Assembly (NCBI GenBank): GCA_028713915.1
Contig: JAQTNK010000018.1
Location: 1 to 64,000 of the forward strand
Direction of reading: 5' to 3'
Length of the DNA: 64,000 nt
Source: Rhodocyclaceae bacterium
GTDB lineage: Bacteria > Pseudomonadota > Gammaproteobacteria > Burkholderiales > Rhodocyclaceae
Under the pieces are notes generated by a model. That model did not search any database. It worked only from the letters and a program-made list of their open reading frames with translations, and was not told where the DNA came from. This document shows, one piece after another, positions 10,615-20,113 of the stretch. Position 1 is the first letter of the stretch. Each line of letters starts with the position of its first letter. Position numbers and translations under genes: made by a program.

Positions 10615-11571
10615 TCAGCGCTCGGCCTTCAGCGCCTGCGCCAGGTCGTACACCGCCATCGCGTAGAAACTGCTGCGGTTGTAGCGCATCAGCACCCAGA
10701 AGTTGTGGTAGCCCAGACAATAGGACGTCGGCGCATCGGGCGTGACGAAATCCACCAGTGCCGCGGGCTGCGCCGGCGCATGGGGCGCGATCACGTTCGG
10801 CATGTCGGCGGGTAGCGCCTGCGGCGGCGAGCCATCGTAGGGCGGCGGCGCATCACCGTTCACGAGCGCGGGAAATGCCACTGGTCCATCCTTCTCCCAG
10901 CCGTGCTCCTTGAGAAAATTGGCGACGCTGCCGATGGCGTCCGCCGCATCCGTGAGATCGACGCGGCCGTCGCCGTCGAAGTCCGTGCCCCACTGCCGCA
11001 GGCTGCTCGGCAGGAACTGCGGCAGCCCGAGCGCGCCGGCGAACGATCCCTGGTAGGCCAGCGGGCTGCGCTTCTCGTCGCGGGCGAGCAGCAGCAGCGC
11101 TTCGAGTTCGCTGCGGAAGAGTTCGGCGCGCGGCGGGTAGTCGAACGCCAGCGTCGTCAGCGCGGCGAAAGTGTTGAAGCGTCCGGTCTGCTGCCCGTAG
11201 ATCGTCTCGACGCCGATGATGCCGAGAATGATCTCGGCCGGCACGCCGTATTTCGCCTCGGCCTGCGCCAGCGTGCGCGCATGCAGGTGCCAGAAGCGCC
11301 GGCCGGCGGCGATGCGGCGCGGCTCGACGAAGCGGCTGCGGTAGGTCTGCCAGGAGCGTATCGCCGGGTCTTTCGGCGGCAGGATGGCCTTGATGACGGC
11401 GGCAATGGGCTTGGTCGCGGCGAACAGCGTCGCCAGCGCGTCGGGGTCGAAGCCGTCGCGCGCCTGCAGGTCGGCGATGAAGGCGCGCACGTCGTCGCGC
11501 CCGGCGTAGGTTTCGGCGCGGACGGGCAGCGCCAATAGCAGGATCAGCAGCAGGGTCAGGGAGCGGGTCAT
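10615..11571 (-). CDS. mltB: Lytic murein transglycosylase B
   Basis: A 318-residue protein with an N-terminal signal peptide (residues 1-17, hydrophobic core LTLLLILLLALPVRA) and no lipobox, so it is likely periplasmic rather than a lipoprotein. The catalytic glutamate lies in IIGVETIYGQQTG at about residue 120, and GALGLPQFLPSS is the family-typical muramic-acid-binding motif. It cleaves peptidoglycan glycan strands to 1,6-anhydromuropeptides. Its ATG overlaps the stop of the transglutaminase gene, so it is the last gene of the MoxR-DUF58-TgpA operon. The ATG at 11571 is chosen because it starts the signal peptide. Confidence 0.93.
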   Translation of the reverse strand: MTRSLTLLLILLLALPVRAETYAGRDDVRAFIADLQARDGFDPDALATLFAATKPIAAVIKAILPPKDPAIRSWQTYRSRFVEPRRIAAGRRFWHLHARTLAQAEAKYGVPAEIILGIIGVETIYGQQTGRFNTFAALTTLAFDYPPRAELFRSELEALLLLARDEKRSPLAYQGSFAGALGLPQFLPSSLRQWGTDFDGDGRVDLTDAADAIGSVANFLKEHGWEKDGPVAFPALVNGDAPPPYDGSPPQALPADMPNVIAPHAPAQPAALVDFVTPDAPTSYCLGYHNFWVLMRYNRSSFYAMAVYDLAQALKAER

Positions 11572-13508
11572 GGTTTGAAGGCGGCGACGCGGCGGCGCAA
11601 GAGCTCGAGCGCGTCGATGCTGCCATAGCGCACGCGGCCGTACAAGTCCGCGATCTCGAGAATCGCGGCGGCCGTTTCGGGTCGCGCCGCAGCAATGCGT
11701 ATGGCATAGTCGCCGGGGCCTTCCCAGGGGCGGCGCGGCAGGCCGCGGCGTGCCAGGCGGGCGGTGGCGCGCAGCCACAGCGCCTGCGCCGGATCAAGGC
11801 GGCGGCGCCGGTGCAGCGCCCAGGCGACGAGCCCGAGCAGCACCGCGGTGCATAGCGCGGTCAACGTCAGGGTCATGTTGCGCCAGTCGGGCGAGCGCAT
11901 GCCGAGGCGGGCGAGGAGGTCGCGCTGGCGCTGCGGGTTGTAGCCGAGCACCGACTGGTTCCAGCGGTTGGCGACGGCGTCCCAGCGGTAGCGCAGGTCG
12001 CGCAGCCAGGTCCAGTCGGCGCGCATCAGCAGCGGCAGCGGATCGCCGGCCGGCACGACGGCGGCGAGGTTGAGATCGATGCGCTGGGGAAAGCTCGCGG
12101 CAGTCGGGTCGACGCGCGTCCAGCCGCGGCCCGCCAGCCAGACTTCGGTCCAGGCGTGGGCGTCGGACTGGCGCACCGTCAGGTAGCCGTCGACCGGGTT
12201 TATCTCGCCGCCCTGGTAGCCGGTGACGACGCGCGCCGGCACGCCGGCCGCGCGCATGGCGAAGACGAAGGCGCCGGCGAAGTGCTCGCAGAAACCCTGG
12301 CGCGTATCGAAGAGGAATTCGTCCACGCTGTCCGCGCCCAGCGGCGGCGGCGCCAGCGTGTAGCCGAGACGCTGGTGCACGAAGAAGGCGAGCGCTTCCT
12401 TGAGGATCGCGGCGTCGCTGGCATGGCGGGCGCGCCAACTGCGGCCCAGCGCCAGGGTGCGCGGGTTGCCGCGCGGCAGCGACGTCGCCAGGCGCAGCAC
12501 GCGCGGCGCTTCGTCGGCGCCGGCGACGAGGCCCGGCTGCGAGCGCACTTCGTAGCGGCGGCGCTGGATCACGGGCGTCGTGGCCAGCAGCTGGTAGTCG
12601 CTGGCGATGACGGCGTCGCTCGGCAGCGCGGTCGGCAACTCCAGCGCGAACAGCCAGGGTCTGTCGTCCGGCTCCAGCGTGACTTCGTAAGCGGCGGAAC
12701 CGGCATCGGCCGCATAGGGCAGCCAATGCGCGACGCTGAATTTCGCCGGCCGCCAGGTCGTGCCGTCGAACAGCGTCAGCACCGGGCCGCGCCAGTAAAG
12801 CTGGTTGCGGGCCGGCACGCTGCCGCTGAACTTGACGCGAAAAGCGATGGCGTCGGATTGCGACAGGCTGCCGATCGATCCCGGCGACATGCTGTCGGAG
12901 AGGCCCGTCTGGGCGCTGTAGGCGTCGCGCGGCAGGCCCCAGAGCGGGCCGGCGACGCGCGGGAAAAGTATGAAGAGGATCAGCAGCAGGGGCGTCGCCT
13001 GGGCCAGCATCAGCCCGGCCAGCTTGACCAGGCGCTGCGGCGGCGGGCGGCTGTCGGCGAGGCTGGCGAGCGCCGCCGTCGTGACGACGACGGCGACGAG
13101 CAAGGCGGCGGCCGTGGGGATGGCTTGCGAATAGAAGAAGCTCGTCAGCATCAGGAAATAGCCGAGCAGGACAATGGCATAGCCGTCGCGCCGGTCGCCG
13201 CTTTCGAGCTGCTTCAAGGCGAACAGGATCACGAGCAGCGCGACGCCGGGGTTCTGCCCGAACAGCGTGCGGTATTGCGCGACGATGCCGATCATGCCGG
13301 GCGCGACGGTGAGCGTCAGCACCCAGCGCGCGGGCGCCGGCTGCCGCGCGCGGATCAGCCCGGCGCGCAGCGCCAGCGCCGCCGCGGCGGCGGCGACGAG
13401 CCAGGGCGGCAGGTGCGGCGCCAGCGGCAGCAGCGCGGCAGCGCCGGCGCCGAGCAGCCACCACGACTGGGTGGCGTCGAGCGGGGAGCCGGCAACCTCA
13501 GGCTTCAT
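11568..13508 (-). CDS. tgpA: TgpA-type membrane transglutaminase (DUF3488-transglutaminase-DUF4129)
   Basis: A 646-residue inner-membrane protein. Several hydrophobic segments in residues 15-190 (DUF3488) are followed by a periplasmic transglutaminase-like domain and a C-terminal membrane helix near 550 with a DUF4129 tail. The thiol-protease-like triad is visible: Cys in TRQGFCEHFAGAF, His in SDAHAWTEVW and Asp in RVDPTAA. Pseudomonas TgpA is essential, but its substrate remains poorly defined. The gene overlaps the DUF58 gene by 11 bases and mltB by 4, suggesting one transcript for envelope or peptidoglycan work. Confidence 0.9.
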   Translation of the reverse strand: MKPEVAGSPLDATQSWWLLGAGAAALLPLAPHLPPWLVAAAAAALALRAGLIRARQPAPARWVLTLTVAPGMIGIVAQYRTLFGQNPGVALLVILFALKQLESGDRRDGYAIVLLGYFLMLTSFFYSQAIPTAAALLVAVVVTTAALASLADSRPPPQRLVKLAGLMLAQATPLLLILFILFPRVAGPLWGLPRDAYSAQTGLSDSMSPGSIGSLSQSDAIAFRVKFSGSVPARNQLYWRGPVLTLFDGTTWRPAKFSVAHWLPYAADAGSAAYEVTLEPDDRPWLFALELPTALPSDAVIASDYQLLATTPVIQRRRYEVRSQPGLVAGADEAPRVLRLATSLPRGNPRTLALGRSWRARHASDAAILKEALAFFVHQRLGYTLAPPPLGADSVDEFLFDTRQGFCEHFAGAFVFAMRAAGVPARVVTGYQGGEINPVDGYLTVRQSDAHAWTEVWLAGRGWTRVDPTAASFPQRIDLNLAAVVPAGDPLPLLMRADWTWLRDLRYRWDAVANRWNQSVLGYNPQRQRDLLARLGMRSPDWRNMTLTLTALCTAVLLGLVAWALHRRRRLDPAQALWLRATARLARRGLPRRPWEGPGDYAIRIAAARPETAAAILEIADLYGRVRYGSIDALELLRRRVAAFKP

Positions 13509-14460
13509 ACAACGCCAGCGCCTTCAGGCAGGCGCGCAGATGGCTGTCGCCGCCGCCGGGCGGCAGCGTGGCGGCCGGCAGGCGCAGTCCCCACGTGAGG
13601 CCGTTGGCGGCGGCATCGAGCACCCAGCGCGCGAGGATGGAGAGCCGCGTTTCGACAGCGGCGTCCGGCGGCGTTGCGTCCCAGTCGAGCCAGAGGATGT
13701 CGGCGCTGGCGCCGGCAAACTGCTTGGTCAGCAGCGGTTCGCCGGCGTCCCGCCGCGCCGCGGCTTTCCAGGCGACATGGCGCGGCGGGTCGGCGGGCTG
13801 GTGGCCGCGCAGCCCGGCGAAATCCTCGTTGCCGCGGTTCTCCTGCAGGCGCCCGCCGGCCTCGCCGCCGGCCACCGGCAGCGGCGGCGCGCTCGCCGCC
13901 GGCTGCGGATAGACCAGGCAATGCATGGCCGGCGCGGCGTAGCTCCAGCTGCGCACCAGCCCGAGCGGATACGTTGTCTCCAGGGTGACGCGCGGCAGCG
14001 CCAGCCAGCCGCGCCGCGCGGCCGCCAGGCCCAGCCGGGCCTCTGTGGTCGCGCCGGCAGCGATGTCGATGCACGTTTCACCGCCGCCCGGCAGGAAGAG
14101 CCGAATCAGCCGCCGCTCGCCGTCGCCGTGCAGCAGCAGCGCGAAGTGGGCGATCTCGCCGGCGAACACGGGTTCGGCGCGGCCGGTGTCGATGGCCAGG
14201 CCGACGAGATTGCGGAAGGTATGCAGGATGGCGACGATGCCGAGGCCGGCCAGCAGGAACACCAGCGCATGGCCGAGGCTGAGGTTGTAGTTGATGGCGC
14301 CGACCAGCATGACCAGCAGCGCCGCCGTATAGGCGAGGCCGGCCCGCGTCGGCAGCACGTAGACGCGCCGCTGCGTCAGGACGATGGGGGTCGGTTCAGG
14401 CGCTCGCGTGCGCAGCGCCCAGGTCGCGAAACGCTCGTGCAGCGTTGCTGCGAGTTTCAT
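13498..14460 (-). CDS. DUF58 domain protein
   Basis: A 320-residue protein with two N-terminal hydrophobic helices (about residues 38-52 and 58-80) and a DUF58 domain downstream, whose signature REFYAG-like area reads GRLQENRGNEDFAGLRGHQPADPPRHVAWK in two adjoining parts. DUF58 proteins resemble von Willebrand A domains and act with MoxR ATPases, probably in assembly or activation of membrane or secreted proteins. The start directly abuts the MoxR stop and the end overlaps tgpA. The biochemical role is not established. Confidence 0.85.
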   Translation of the reverse strand: MKLAATLHERFATWALRTRAPEPTPIVLTQRRVYVLPTRAGLAYTAALLVMLVGAINYNLSLGHALVFLLAGLGIVAILHTFRNLVGLAIDTGRAEPVFAGEIAHFALLLHGDGERRLIRLFLPGGGETCIDIAAGATTEARLGLAAARRGWLALPRVTLETTYPLGLVRSWSYAAPAMHCLVYPQPAASAPPLPVAGGEAGGRLQENRGNEDFAGLRGHQPADPPRHVAWKAAARRDAGEPLLTKQFAGASADILWLDWDATPPDAAVETRLSILARWVLDAAANGLTWGLRLPAATLPPGGGDSHLRACLKALALYEA

Positions 14461-15396
14461 TTACGGAATCGGCACCGCCTCGATCAGGCGCGCGGCGACG
14501 TCGGCGGCGCTCATGCGCGCCGTGGGCTCGACGCTTGGCCGCAGGCGGTGGATGGCGACGCCCGGCAGCACGGCCTGCACGTCTTCGGGCAACGCGTGGT
14601 CGCGGCCGGCGATCAGCGCCCAGGCGCGCGCCGCCGCGATCAGCGCCAGCGCGGCACGCGGCGACAGCCCGGCCAGCCATTGCGGCGAACTGCGCGTGTG
14701 GGCGACGAGCGCCTGCACGTAGTCGACCAGGGCCGCGGCGACATGCACCTCGCCGGCGGCTTTTTGCAGGGCCAGCAGGGATGGGCCGTCGAGGCAGGGC
14801 GCCAGCTGCGCCAGCAGTTCGCGCCGGTCGACGCCGGCGAGCAGCGCGCGTTCGGCGTCGCGGTCCGGATAGCCGAGTTCGATGCGCATCAGGAAGCGGT
14901 CGAGCTGCGATTCAGGCAGCGGGAAGGTGCCGATCTGGTGCGAGGGATTCTGCGTGGCGATGACGAAGAACGGGGCGGGCAGCGCGCGCGTCTGGCCTTC
15001 GGCGGTGACCTGGCGTTCCTCCATCGCTTCGAGCAGCGCGCTTTGCGTTTTCGGCGTGGCGCGATTGACTTCGTCGGCGAGCACGAGCTGGGCGAAGACC
15101 GGTCCGGGATGGAACTGGAAGCCGCCCTTCTCGCGCTCGAAGACCGAGACGCCGAGGATGTCGGCCGGCAGCATGTCGCTGGTGAACTGGATGCGCTGGA
15201 AGTCGAGGCCCAGCAGGCGCGCCAGCGTGTGCGCCAGCGTCGTCTTGCCCATGCCCGGCAGGTCCTCGATCAGCAGGTGGCCGCGCGCCAGCAGGCAGGC
15301 GAGCGCCAGGCGCAGTTGATGCTGTTTGCCGAGGATGATGCGGCCGGCCGCATCGACCACCTGGACGAGCGGAGTGTGGGGATGGGGCGCGCGCAT
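14461..15396 (-). CDS. MoxR-family AAA+ ATPase
   Basis: A 311-residue chaperone-like ATPase. The Walker A motif is EDLPGMGKTTLAHTLA at about residues 43-58; LVLADEVNRATPKTQSALLEAMEE carries Walker B and the MoxR signature; ATQNPSHQIGTFPLPESQLDRF is the sensor 1 and arginine-finger region. MoxR proteins form hexamers that help mature partner proteins, here probably the DUF58 and TgpA products. I chose ATG 15396 over an upstream in-frame ATG at 15441, because the longer form would run into the promoter of the divergent deacetylase gene and adds no conserved sequence. Confidence 0.9.
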   Translation of the reverse strand: MRAPHPHTPLVQVVDAAGRIILGKQHQLRLALACLLARGHLLIEDLPGMGKTTLAHTLARLLGLDFQRIQFTSDMLPADILGVSVFEREKGGFQFHPGPVFAQLVLADEVNRATPKTQSALLEAMEERQVTAEGQTRALPAPFFVIATQNPSHQIGTFPLPESQLDRFLMRIELGYPDRDAERALLAGVDRRELLAQLAPCLDGPSLLALQKAAGEVHVAAALVDYVQALVAHTRSSPQWLAGLSPRAALALIAAARAWALIAGRDHALPEDVQAVLPGVAIHRLRPSVEPTARMSAADVAARLIEAVPIP

Positions 15397-15463
15397 GGGC
15401 TTGGGCTGGATGACGAAACGAGCGATAATGCAGGCTTCCACGGCATTGTATGCGATTCAAGAC

Positions 15464-16387
15464 ATGACCACCGCCTTCATCACGCACCGCGATTGCTGGA
15501 AACACGACATGGGTGCCCACCATCCCGAGTGCCCGGAGCGGCTGGGGGCGATCCAGGACCGGCTCATCGCCGCCGGCCTCGATCTCTACCTCTCGTTCCA
15601 CGATGCGCCGGTCGCCGAAATGGAGCAGTTGCTGCGCGTGCATCCGCGCAGCTACATCGAGCACCTGCAGGCGAGCAGCCCGCAGCACGGCATCTTCCAT
15701 CTCGATCCCGATACGGCGATGAGTCCGGGCACCTGGCAGGCGGCGCTGCGCTCGGCCGGCGCCGGCGTGCTGGCGACCGACCTGGTCATGAAGAAGGAAA
15801 CACCGAACGCTTTCTGCGCCGTGCGCCCGCCCGGCCATCACGCCGAACGCGCCAAGGCGATGGGTTTTTGCTTCTTCAACAACATCGCCGTGGCGGCGCG
15901 GCATGCCATCGAGGCCTGGGGCCTCAAGCGCGTCGCCATCGTCGACTTCGACGTGCACCATGGCAACGGCACCGAAGAGATTCTCGCGGGCGACGAGCAT
16001 GTGCTGATGGTCGGCACCTTCCAGCATCCGTTCTACCCCTACTGCGGGACGGAGAACCCGGCGGCCAACATGTGCAACGTGCCGCTCAAGGCCGGCACGC
16101 GCGGCGACGTTTTCCGCGATGTCGTCGACAAGACGTGGCTGCCGCGCCTGCGTGAATTCGCGCCGGAGATGCTGTTCATCTCGGCCGGCTTCGACGCCCA
16201 TTACGAGGACGACATGGGCTCGATGGGACTTCTCGAATCCGATTACGCCTGGGTGACGGAAAGGATCGTCGAAGTGGCGCGCGAAAGCGCGCAGGGGCGC
16301 ATCGTCTCGATCCTGGAAGGCGGCTATTCGCTGTCCGCCCTGGCGCGCAGCGTGGCCGCCCACATCAAGGTTCTCGCCGATTTGTAA
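15464..16387 (+). CDS. Histone deacetylase-like amidohydrolase
   Basis: A 307-residue class II HDAC-like protein. Zinc and catalytic residues are visible in RPPGHHAERAKAMGFCFFNN (paired histidines), IVDFDVHHGNGTEE (metal Asp and His) and FISAGFDAHYEDDMG (metal Asp). Bacterial homologues deacetylate acetylpolyamines, acetoin-related compounds or acetyl-lysine; the natural substrate here is not predictable. There is no export signal. It is divergent from the MoxR operon and precedes dapA by 82 bases. The start at 15464 gives MTTAFITHRDCWKHDMG, the usual N-terminus. Confidence 0.9.
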   Translation: MTTAFITHRDCWKHDMGAHHPECPERLGAIQDRLIAAGLDLYLSFHDAPVAEMEQLLRVHPRSYIEHLQASSPQHGIFHLDPDTAMSPGTWQAALRSAGAGVLATDLVMKKETPNAFCAVRPPGHHAERAKAMGFCFFNNIAVAARHAIEAWGLKRVAIVDFDVHHGNGTEEILAGDEHVLMVGTFQHPFYPYCGTENPAANMCNVPLKAGTRGDVFRDVVDKTWLPRLREFAPEMLFISAGFDAHYEDDMGSMGLLESDYAWVTERIVEVARESAQGRIVSILEGGYSLSALARSVAAHIKVLADL

Positions 16388-16469
16388 CGCTTCTGCCGGA
16401 TTTGTAACCGCAGCCTGAGCGGGGGCATTCCGCTGTAGAATCTCGCATCGAATTTTTCGCAGGACCGCC

Positions 16470-17348
16470 ATGATCCAGGGTTCCATTCCGGCCATCGTCA
16501 CACCGATGCACGCGGACGGCAGTCTCGACCTGCCGCGTCTGCGCCGTTTAGTCGATTGGCATATCGCCGAGGGCAGCGACGGCGTCGTCGTCGTCGGCAC
16601 CACGGGCGAATCGCCGACGGTCGATTTCGACGAGCACTGCGAGCTCATCCGCACCGTCGTCGAGCAGGCCGCCAAGCGCATTCCAGTGATCGCCGGCACC
16701 GGCGCCAATTCGACCGCCGAGGCCATCGAACTTGCGCGCTTCGCCAAGGAGGCAGGCGCCGACGTGCATCTGTCCGTCGTGCCCTACTACAACAAGCCGA
16801 CGCAGGAAGGCCTTTACCGGCACTTCAAGGCCATCGCCGAAAGCGTCGACCTGCCGATGATCCTCTACAACGTGCCGGGCCGCACTGTCGCCGATCTCGC
16901 CAACGACACCGCGCTGCGCCTGGCGCAAGTGCCGGGCATCGTCGGCATCAAGGACGCCACCGGCAACATCGAGCGCGGCACCGACCTCGCCAAGCGTGCG
17001 CCCGCGGGCTTCAGCGTGTTGAGCGGCGACGACGCCACGGCGCTGGCACTGACGCTGCTCGGCGGCAAGGGCACGATCTCGGTGACCGCCAACGTCGCGC
17101 CGCGGCTGATGCACGAGATGATCGCGGCGGCCCTGGCCGGCGACGTGGCGCGCGCGCGCACGATCAACTACCAGCTGCTGGCGCTGCACAAGAACCTGTT
17201 CCTCGAGGCCAACCCGATCCCGGTCAAGTGGGCCTGCGCCCGCATGGGCCTCATCGAAGACGGGGAGCGCCTGCCGCTGACGAGTTTCTCGCCCGAGTTT
17301 CACGACAAGCTCCTCGCCGCCATGCGCGACGCGGGCATCTCTGCCTGA
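16470..17348 (+). CDS. dapA: 4-hydroxy-tetrahydrodipicolinate synthase
   Basis: A 292-residue TIM-barrel enzyme beginning [18 protein letters not shown]. The [14 protein letters not shown] motif binds pyruvate, the tyrosine of [11 protein letters not shown] and the lysine of [12 protein letters not shown] (Schiff-base lysine) complete the active site. It condenses pyruvate with aspartate semialdehyde in lysine and diaminopimelate synthesis; lysC, for the first step of the same pathway, is at 43 kb. bamC starts 17 bases downstream, a common betaproteobacterial pairing. Confidence 0.96.
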   Translation: MIQGSIPAIVTPMHADGSLDLPRLRRLVDWHIAEGSDGVVVVGTTGESPTVDFDEHCELIRTVVEQAAKRIPVIAGTGANSTAEAIELARFAKEAGADVHLSVVPYYNKPTQEGLYRHFKAIAESVDLPMILYNVPGRTVADLANDTALRLAQVPGIVGIKDATGNIERGTDLAKRAPAGFSVLSGDDATALALTLLGGKGTISVTANVAPRLMHEMIAAALAGDVARARTINYQLLALHKNLFLEANPIPVKWACARMGLIEDGERLPLTSFSPEFHDKLLAAMRDAGISA

Positions 17349-17365
17349 TACCGGAAAGACCCAAG

Positions 17366-18499
17366 ATGCGAAAATTTCTGTGGATGCTGTTGCCTGCCGT
17401 CGTGCTCGCGGGCTGCGAGATGTCGCTGCCGGAATCGAAGAAGGTCGATTACAAGTCGGCGGCCGTCAAGCTGCCGCCGCTCGAGATTCCGCCTGACCTG
17501 ACCCAGCCGACCCGCGACGACCGCTATGCCGTGCCCGACGTCGCGACCAGCAAGGGCACGGCGACCTATTCCGCTTACGCCGGCGAGCGCGGCGCCGCGC
17601 GCACCAGCACCGCCCAGGAAGTGTTGCCGCAAGTCGAGAAAATGCGCATCGAGCGTTCGGGCACCCAGCGCTGGCTGGTGGTTCCGGGCAAGCCCGAGCA
17701 GCTCTGGCCCGCGGTCAAGGAATTCTGGCAGGAGATCGGGCTGCTGGTGAACGTCGAGCTGCCCGAGGCCGGCATCATGGAGACCGACTGGGCCGAGAAT
17801 CGCGCCAAGCTGCCGCAGGACTTCATTCGCCGCACGGTCGGCAAGGTCTTCGATTCGCTCTACTCGACCAGCGAGCGCGACAAGTACCGCACGCGCCTGG
17901 AAAAGGGCAGCGAGCCCGGCACCACCGAAATCTACATCAGCCATCGCGGCATGTACGAGGTCTACACCAACGAAGGCAAGAGCGAGACGCGCTGGGAACC
18001 GCGGCCGCCCGATCCCGAAATGGAGGCTGAAATGCTGCGCCGGCTGATGGTCCGCCTCGGCGCGGACGAAGCGCAGGCGAAAACGATGGTGGCGGCCAGC
18101 AACAGCGTCAAGGAAGAGCGCGCCAAGCTCAAGCCGGCGGCCGACGGCGTCGGCACGCTCGAACTGCAGGAAGCCTTCGACCGCGGCTGGCGCCGCGTCG
18201 GCCTGGCGCTGGATCGCGTCGGCTTCACGGTCGAAGACCGCGATCGCTCGCAAGGGCTGTATTTCGTCCGCTATGTCGATCCCGAGCTCGATGCCGCCAA
18301 GAAACAAGACAAGGGCTTCATGTCGAAGCTGATGTTCTGGAAAGGCAAGCCCGATGCGACGCAGAACATGCAGTTCCGCGTCTTCGTCAAAGGCTTCGGC
18401 GACACCAGCACGGTGCAGGTGCTGACGCGCGAAGGCGGCGTGGACAAGACCGACACGTCGAAGAAGATCCTCGGCCTGCTCTACGAGCAGCTCCGGTAA
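17366..18499 (+). CDS. bamC: Outer membrane assembly lipoprotein BamC
   Basis: A 377-residue lipoprotein with signal peptide MRKFLWMLLPAVVLAGC (lipidated Cys17). The post-lipobox stretch contains PPLEIPPDLTQPTRDDRYAVP, typical of BamC (formerly NlpB), which wraps BamD. Two helix-grip domains follow: the first around VEKMRIERSGTQRWLVVPG and the second around AFDRGWRRVGLALDRVGF. BamC is an accessory part of the beta-barrel assembly machine. It follows dapA and precedes an MBL hydrolase, as in many relatives. Confidence 0.93.
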   Translation: MRKFLWMLLPAVVLAGCEMSLPESKKVDYKSAAVKLPPLEIPPDLTQPTRDDRYAVPDVATSKGTATYSAYAGERGAARTSTAQEVLPQVEKMRIERSGTQRWLVVPGKPEQLWPAVKEFWQEIGLLVNVELPEAGIMETDWAENRAKLPQDFIRRTVGKVFDSLYSTSERDKYRTRLEKGSEPGTTEIYISHRGMYEVYTNEGKSETRWEPRPPDPEMEAEMLRRLMVRLGADEAQAKTMVAASNSVKEERAKLKPAADGVGTLELQEAFDRGWRRVGLALDRVGFTVEDRDRSQGLYFVRYVDPELDAAKKQDKGFMSKLMFWKGKPDATQNMQFRVFVKGFGDTSTVQVLTREGGVDKTDTSKKILGLLYEQLR

Positions 18500-18514
18500 G
18501 CGCTTGCGGCGGCG

Positions 18515-19003
18515 TCAGAAGCAGCGCCAGTAGGGCAAGCCCGCATGCGGCGGCCAGCAGGTCGCGAAGTCCGGCTGCAAGAGCAATTGCAGCCGGCATT
18601 GGCGGACTTCCTGTTCGATTCTTTCCTGGCAGGCCTGGTCGCGCCGCGCGATGTCCGCGGCCATGTCGTCGAGGAGGCTGCGGCGTTCATTCTCGAGGAT
18701 ATGGTCGATCACCGGCGCCGGTACGCCCTGGCCGAGCGCGGCCGCGATCTGGGCGGCGCCGAGCCGATAGCGCGAGCGGCTGGCGTCGATCTTGCCGGCG
18801 ATGGTGGCCGCGCTTTCGCCGCGCCTTGCCATCGCCACGATGTCGTCGATGCTGACCGTGGCGACCGGCGCGGGAATCCGGGCCTCGAGATCCGCGCTGC
18901 TCAGGCGCGCGATTTTCGGCGGCTGCGCCGGCGGCGTTTCGGCGCAGCCGGCGACCATGATGACGGCGGCAACGAGCAACGATTGCTTGTCGAAGTCACG
19001 CAT
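18515..19003 (-). CDS. Putative lipoprotein of unknown function
   Basis: A 162-residue protein with a lipoprotein signal peptide ending MVAGC (Cys20). The mature part is mostly helical and charged, with four later cysteines (ACQER, QCRLQ, ATCWPP, YWRCF) that could form disulfides in the periplasm. No recognised catalytic motif is visible. It is convergent with bamC and divergent from the MBL hydrolase gene. ATG 19003 is preferred because it starts the signal peptide; an upstream in-frame ATG would add an arginine-rich tail before it. Confidence 0.7.
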   Translation of the reverse strand: MRDFDKQSLLVAAVIMVAGCAETPPAQPPKIARLSSADLEARIPAPVATVSIDDIVAMARRGESAATIAGKIDASRSRYRLGAAQIAAALGQGVPAPVIDHILENERRSLLDDMAADIARRDQACQERIEQEVRQCRLQLLLQPDFATCWPPHAGLPYWRCF

Positions 19004-19065
19004 GTCTCGCCTCCTTCTTGCGGTTCCGGTGCCGGCTATGATCGTATGAACGCGGACGCGACGCA

Positions 19066-19830
19066 ATGATGCGGTTCGCCTCGCTGGGCAGCGGCAGCCG
19101 CGGCAATGCGATGGTCGTCGAGGCGGGCGCGACGCGCGTTCTCGTCGATTGCGGCTTCGGCCCGCGCCAGCTGGCGCAGCGCCTGGCGCGGCTCGGCCTG
19201 GTGCCCGGCGATCTCGACGCCATCGTCGTCACGCATGAGCACAGCGACCATGTCGGCGGCATCGCGCGCAGCGCAGCACGCTACCGGCTGCCGGTCCATA
19301 TGACGCACGGTACGTGCGGCGCGGCGGCGCTCGATGCGGCGCTCGGCGTCGAACTGTTCGACAGCCACACGCCCTTCGCCATCGGCGAGCTGGAGATTCA
19401 TCCTTTCCCCGTGCCGCACGATGCGCGCGAACCGGTGCAGTTCGTCTTCGCCGACGGCCAGCGCCGCTGCGGCCTGCTGACGGATACCGGTCACGTCACC
19501 GCCCATGTCGTCGCCATGCTCGGCGGCTGCGACGCACTGGTGGTCGAATGCAATCATGACGCCGACATGCTGGCGCGCGGCAATTATCCGCGCATGCTCA
19601 AGCAGCGCATTGCCGGGCGCTTCGGGCATCTCGACAACGATGCGGCGGCAGACCTGCTGCGGCAGCTCGACGGCCGCCGCTTGCAGCACGTGGTGTGCGC
19701 GCACCTGAGCCGGGAGAACAACACGCCGGCGCTCGCCAAAGCGGCGCTGGCGCGGGCGCTCGGCTGTACGGCGGATTGGCTCGTCGCCGCCGATCAGGAC
19801 AACGGCTTCGGCTGGCTCGGCCTAAGCTGA
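19066..19830 (+). CDS. MBL-fold metallo-hydrolase (YycJ/WalJ-like)
   Basis: A 254-residue metallo-beta-lactamase-fold protein. The metal motif THEHSDHVGG is at about residues 55-64; LTDTGH at about 139-144 and CAHLSREN at about 212-219 supply further ligands. The opening RFASLGSGSRGNAMVVEAG is characteristic of the YycJ/WalJ group, predicted 5'-to-3' nucleases or phosphoesterases. Substrate is not known for this protein. The gene often follows bamC in betaproteobacteria. ATG 19066 or 19069 are equally possible starts. Confidence 0.87.
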   Translation: MMRFASLGSGSRGNAMVVEAGATRVLVDCGFGPRQLAQRLARLGLVPGDLDAIVVTHEHSDHVGGIARSAARYRLPVHMTHGTCGAAALDAALGVELFDSHTPFAIGELEIHPFPVPHDAREPVQFVFADGQRRCGLLTDTGHVTAHVVAMLGGCDALVVECNHDADMLARGNYPRMLKQRIAGRFGHLDNDAAADLLRQLDGRRLQHVVCAHLSRENNTPALAKAALARALGCTADWLVAADQDNGFGWLGLS

Positions 19831-19832
19831 GC

Positions 19833-19858
19833 AAAAAAAAGCCAGCCCGAAGGCTGGC
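19833..19858 (-). terminator. Intrinsic terminator for the Ala/Pro-rich lipoprotein gene
   Basis: On the minus strand a 7-bp stem GCCAGCC/GGCTGGC with a TTCG loop is followed by eight T residues. It lies just past the stop of the 19880-20113 gene. It also sits right after the MBL gene on the plus strand and may act in both directions. Confidence 0.9.
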
Positions 19859-19879
19859 TCTTATATCGAAGCAGGCAGA

Positions 19880-20113
19880 TTACTTCTTGCCTTCTTCTTT
19901 CTTCGGCTCGGCGGCGGGAGCGGGCGTCGGCGCGGCAGCGGCCGGAGCGGCGGCTTCGGGAGCGGCGGGAGCGGCGGCGGCCGGGGCGGCGGGTTCGGCG
20001 GGCTTCGGAGCTTCCACCGTCGGGGCCGGGGCGGGCGCGGGGGCCGGAGCGGGCTTGCCGCAAGCGGACAGGGTCAGAGCAAGCAGAGCTGCAACGAGGA
20101 GGGATTGTTTCAT
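19880..20113 (-). CDS. Small Ala/Pro/Glu-rich lipoprotein
   Basis: A 77-residue protein: signal peptide MKQSLLVAALLALTLSAC (lipidated Cys18) followed by a low-complexity tail of alternating proline, alanine and glutamate, ending PKKEEGKK. This looks like a flexible, periplasm-spanning linker lipoprotein. There is no domain to name. The signal peptide, a well-placed start and a textbook terminator right after the stop all argue that it is a real, transcribed gene despite its composition. Confidence 0.75.
   Translation of the reverse strand: MKQSLLVAALLALTLSACGKPAPAPAPAPAPTVEAPKPAEPAAPAAAAPAAPEAAAPAAAAPTPAPAAEPKKEEGKK

Noticed and set aside
13267-16155. A 962-codon plus-strand open frame across the MoxR-DUF58 region
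   Set aside because: It is antisense to clearly conserved genes and its translation is Arg/Gly/Gln-rich low complexity; GC-rich DNA leaves such frames open by chance.
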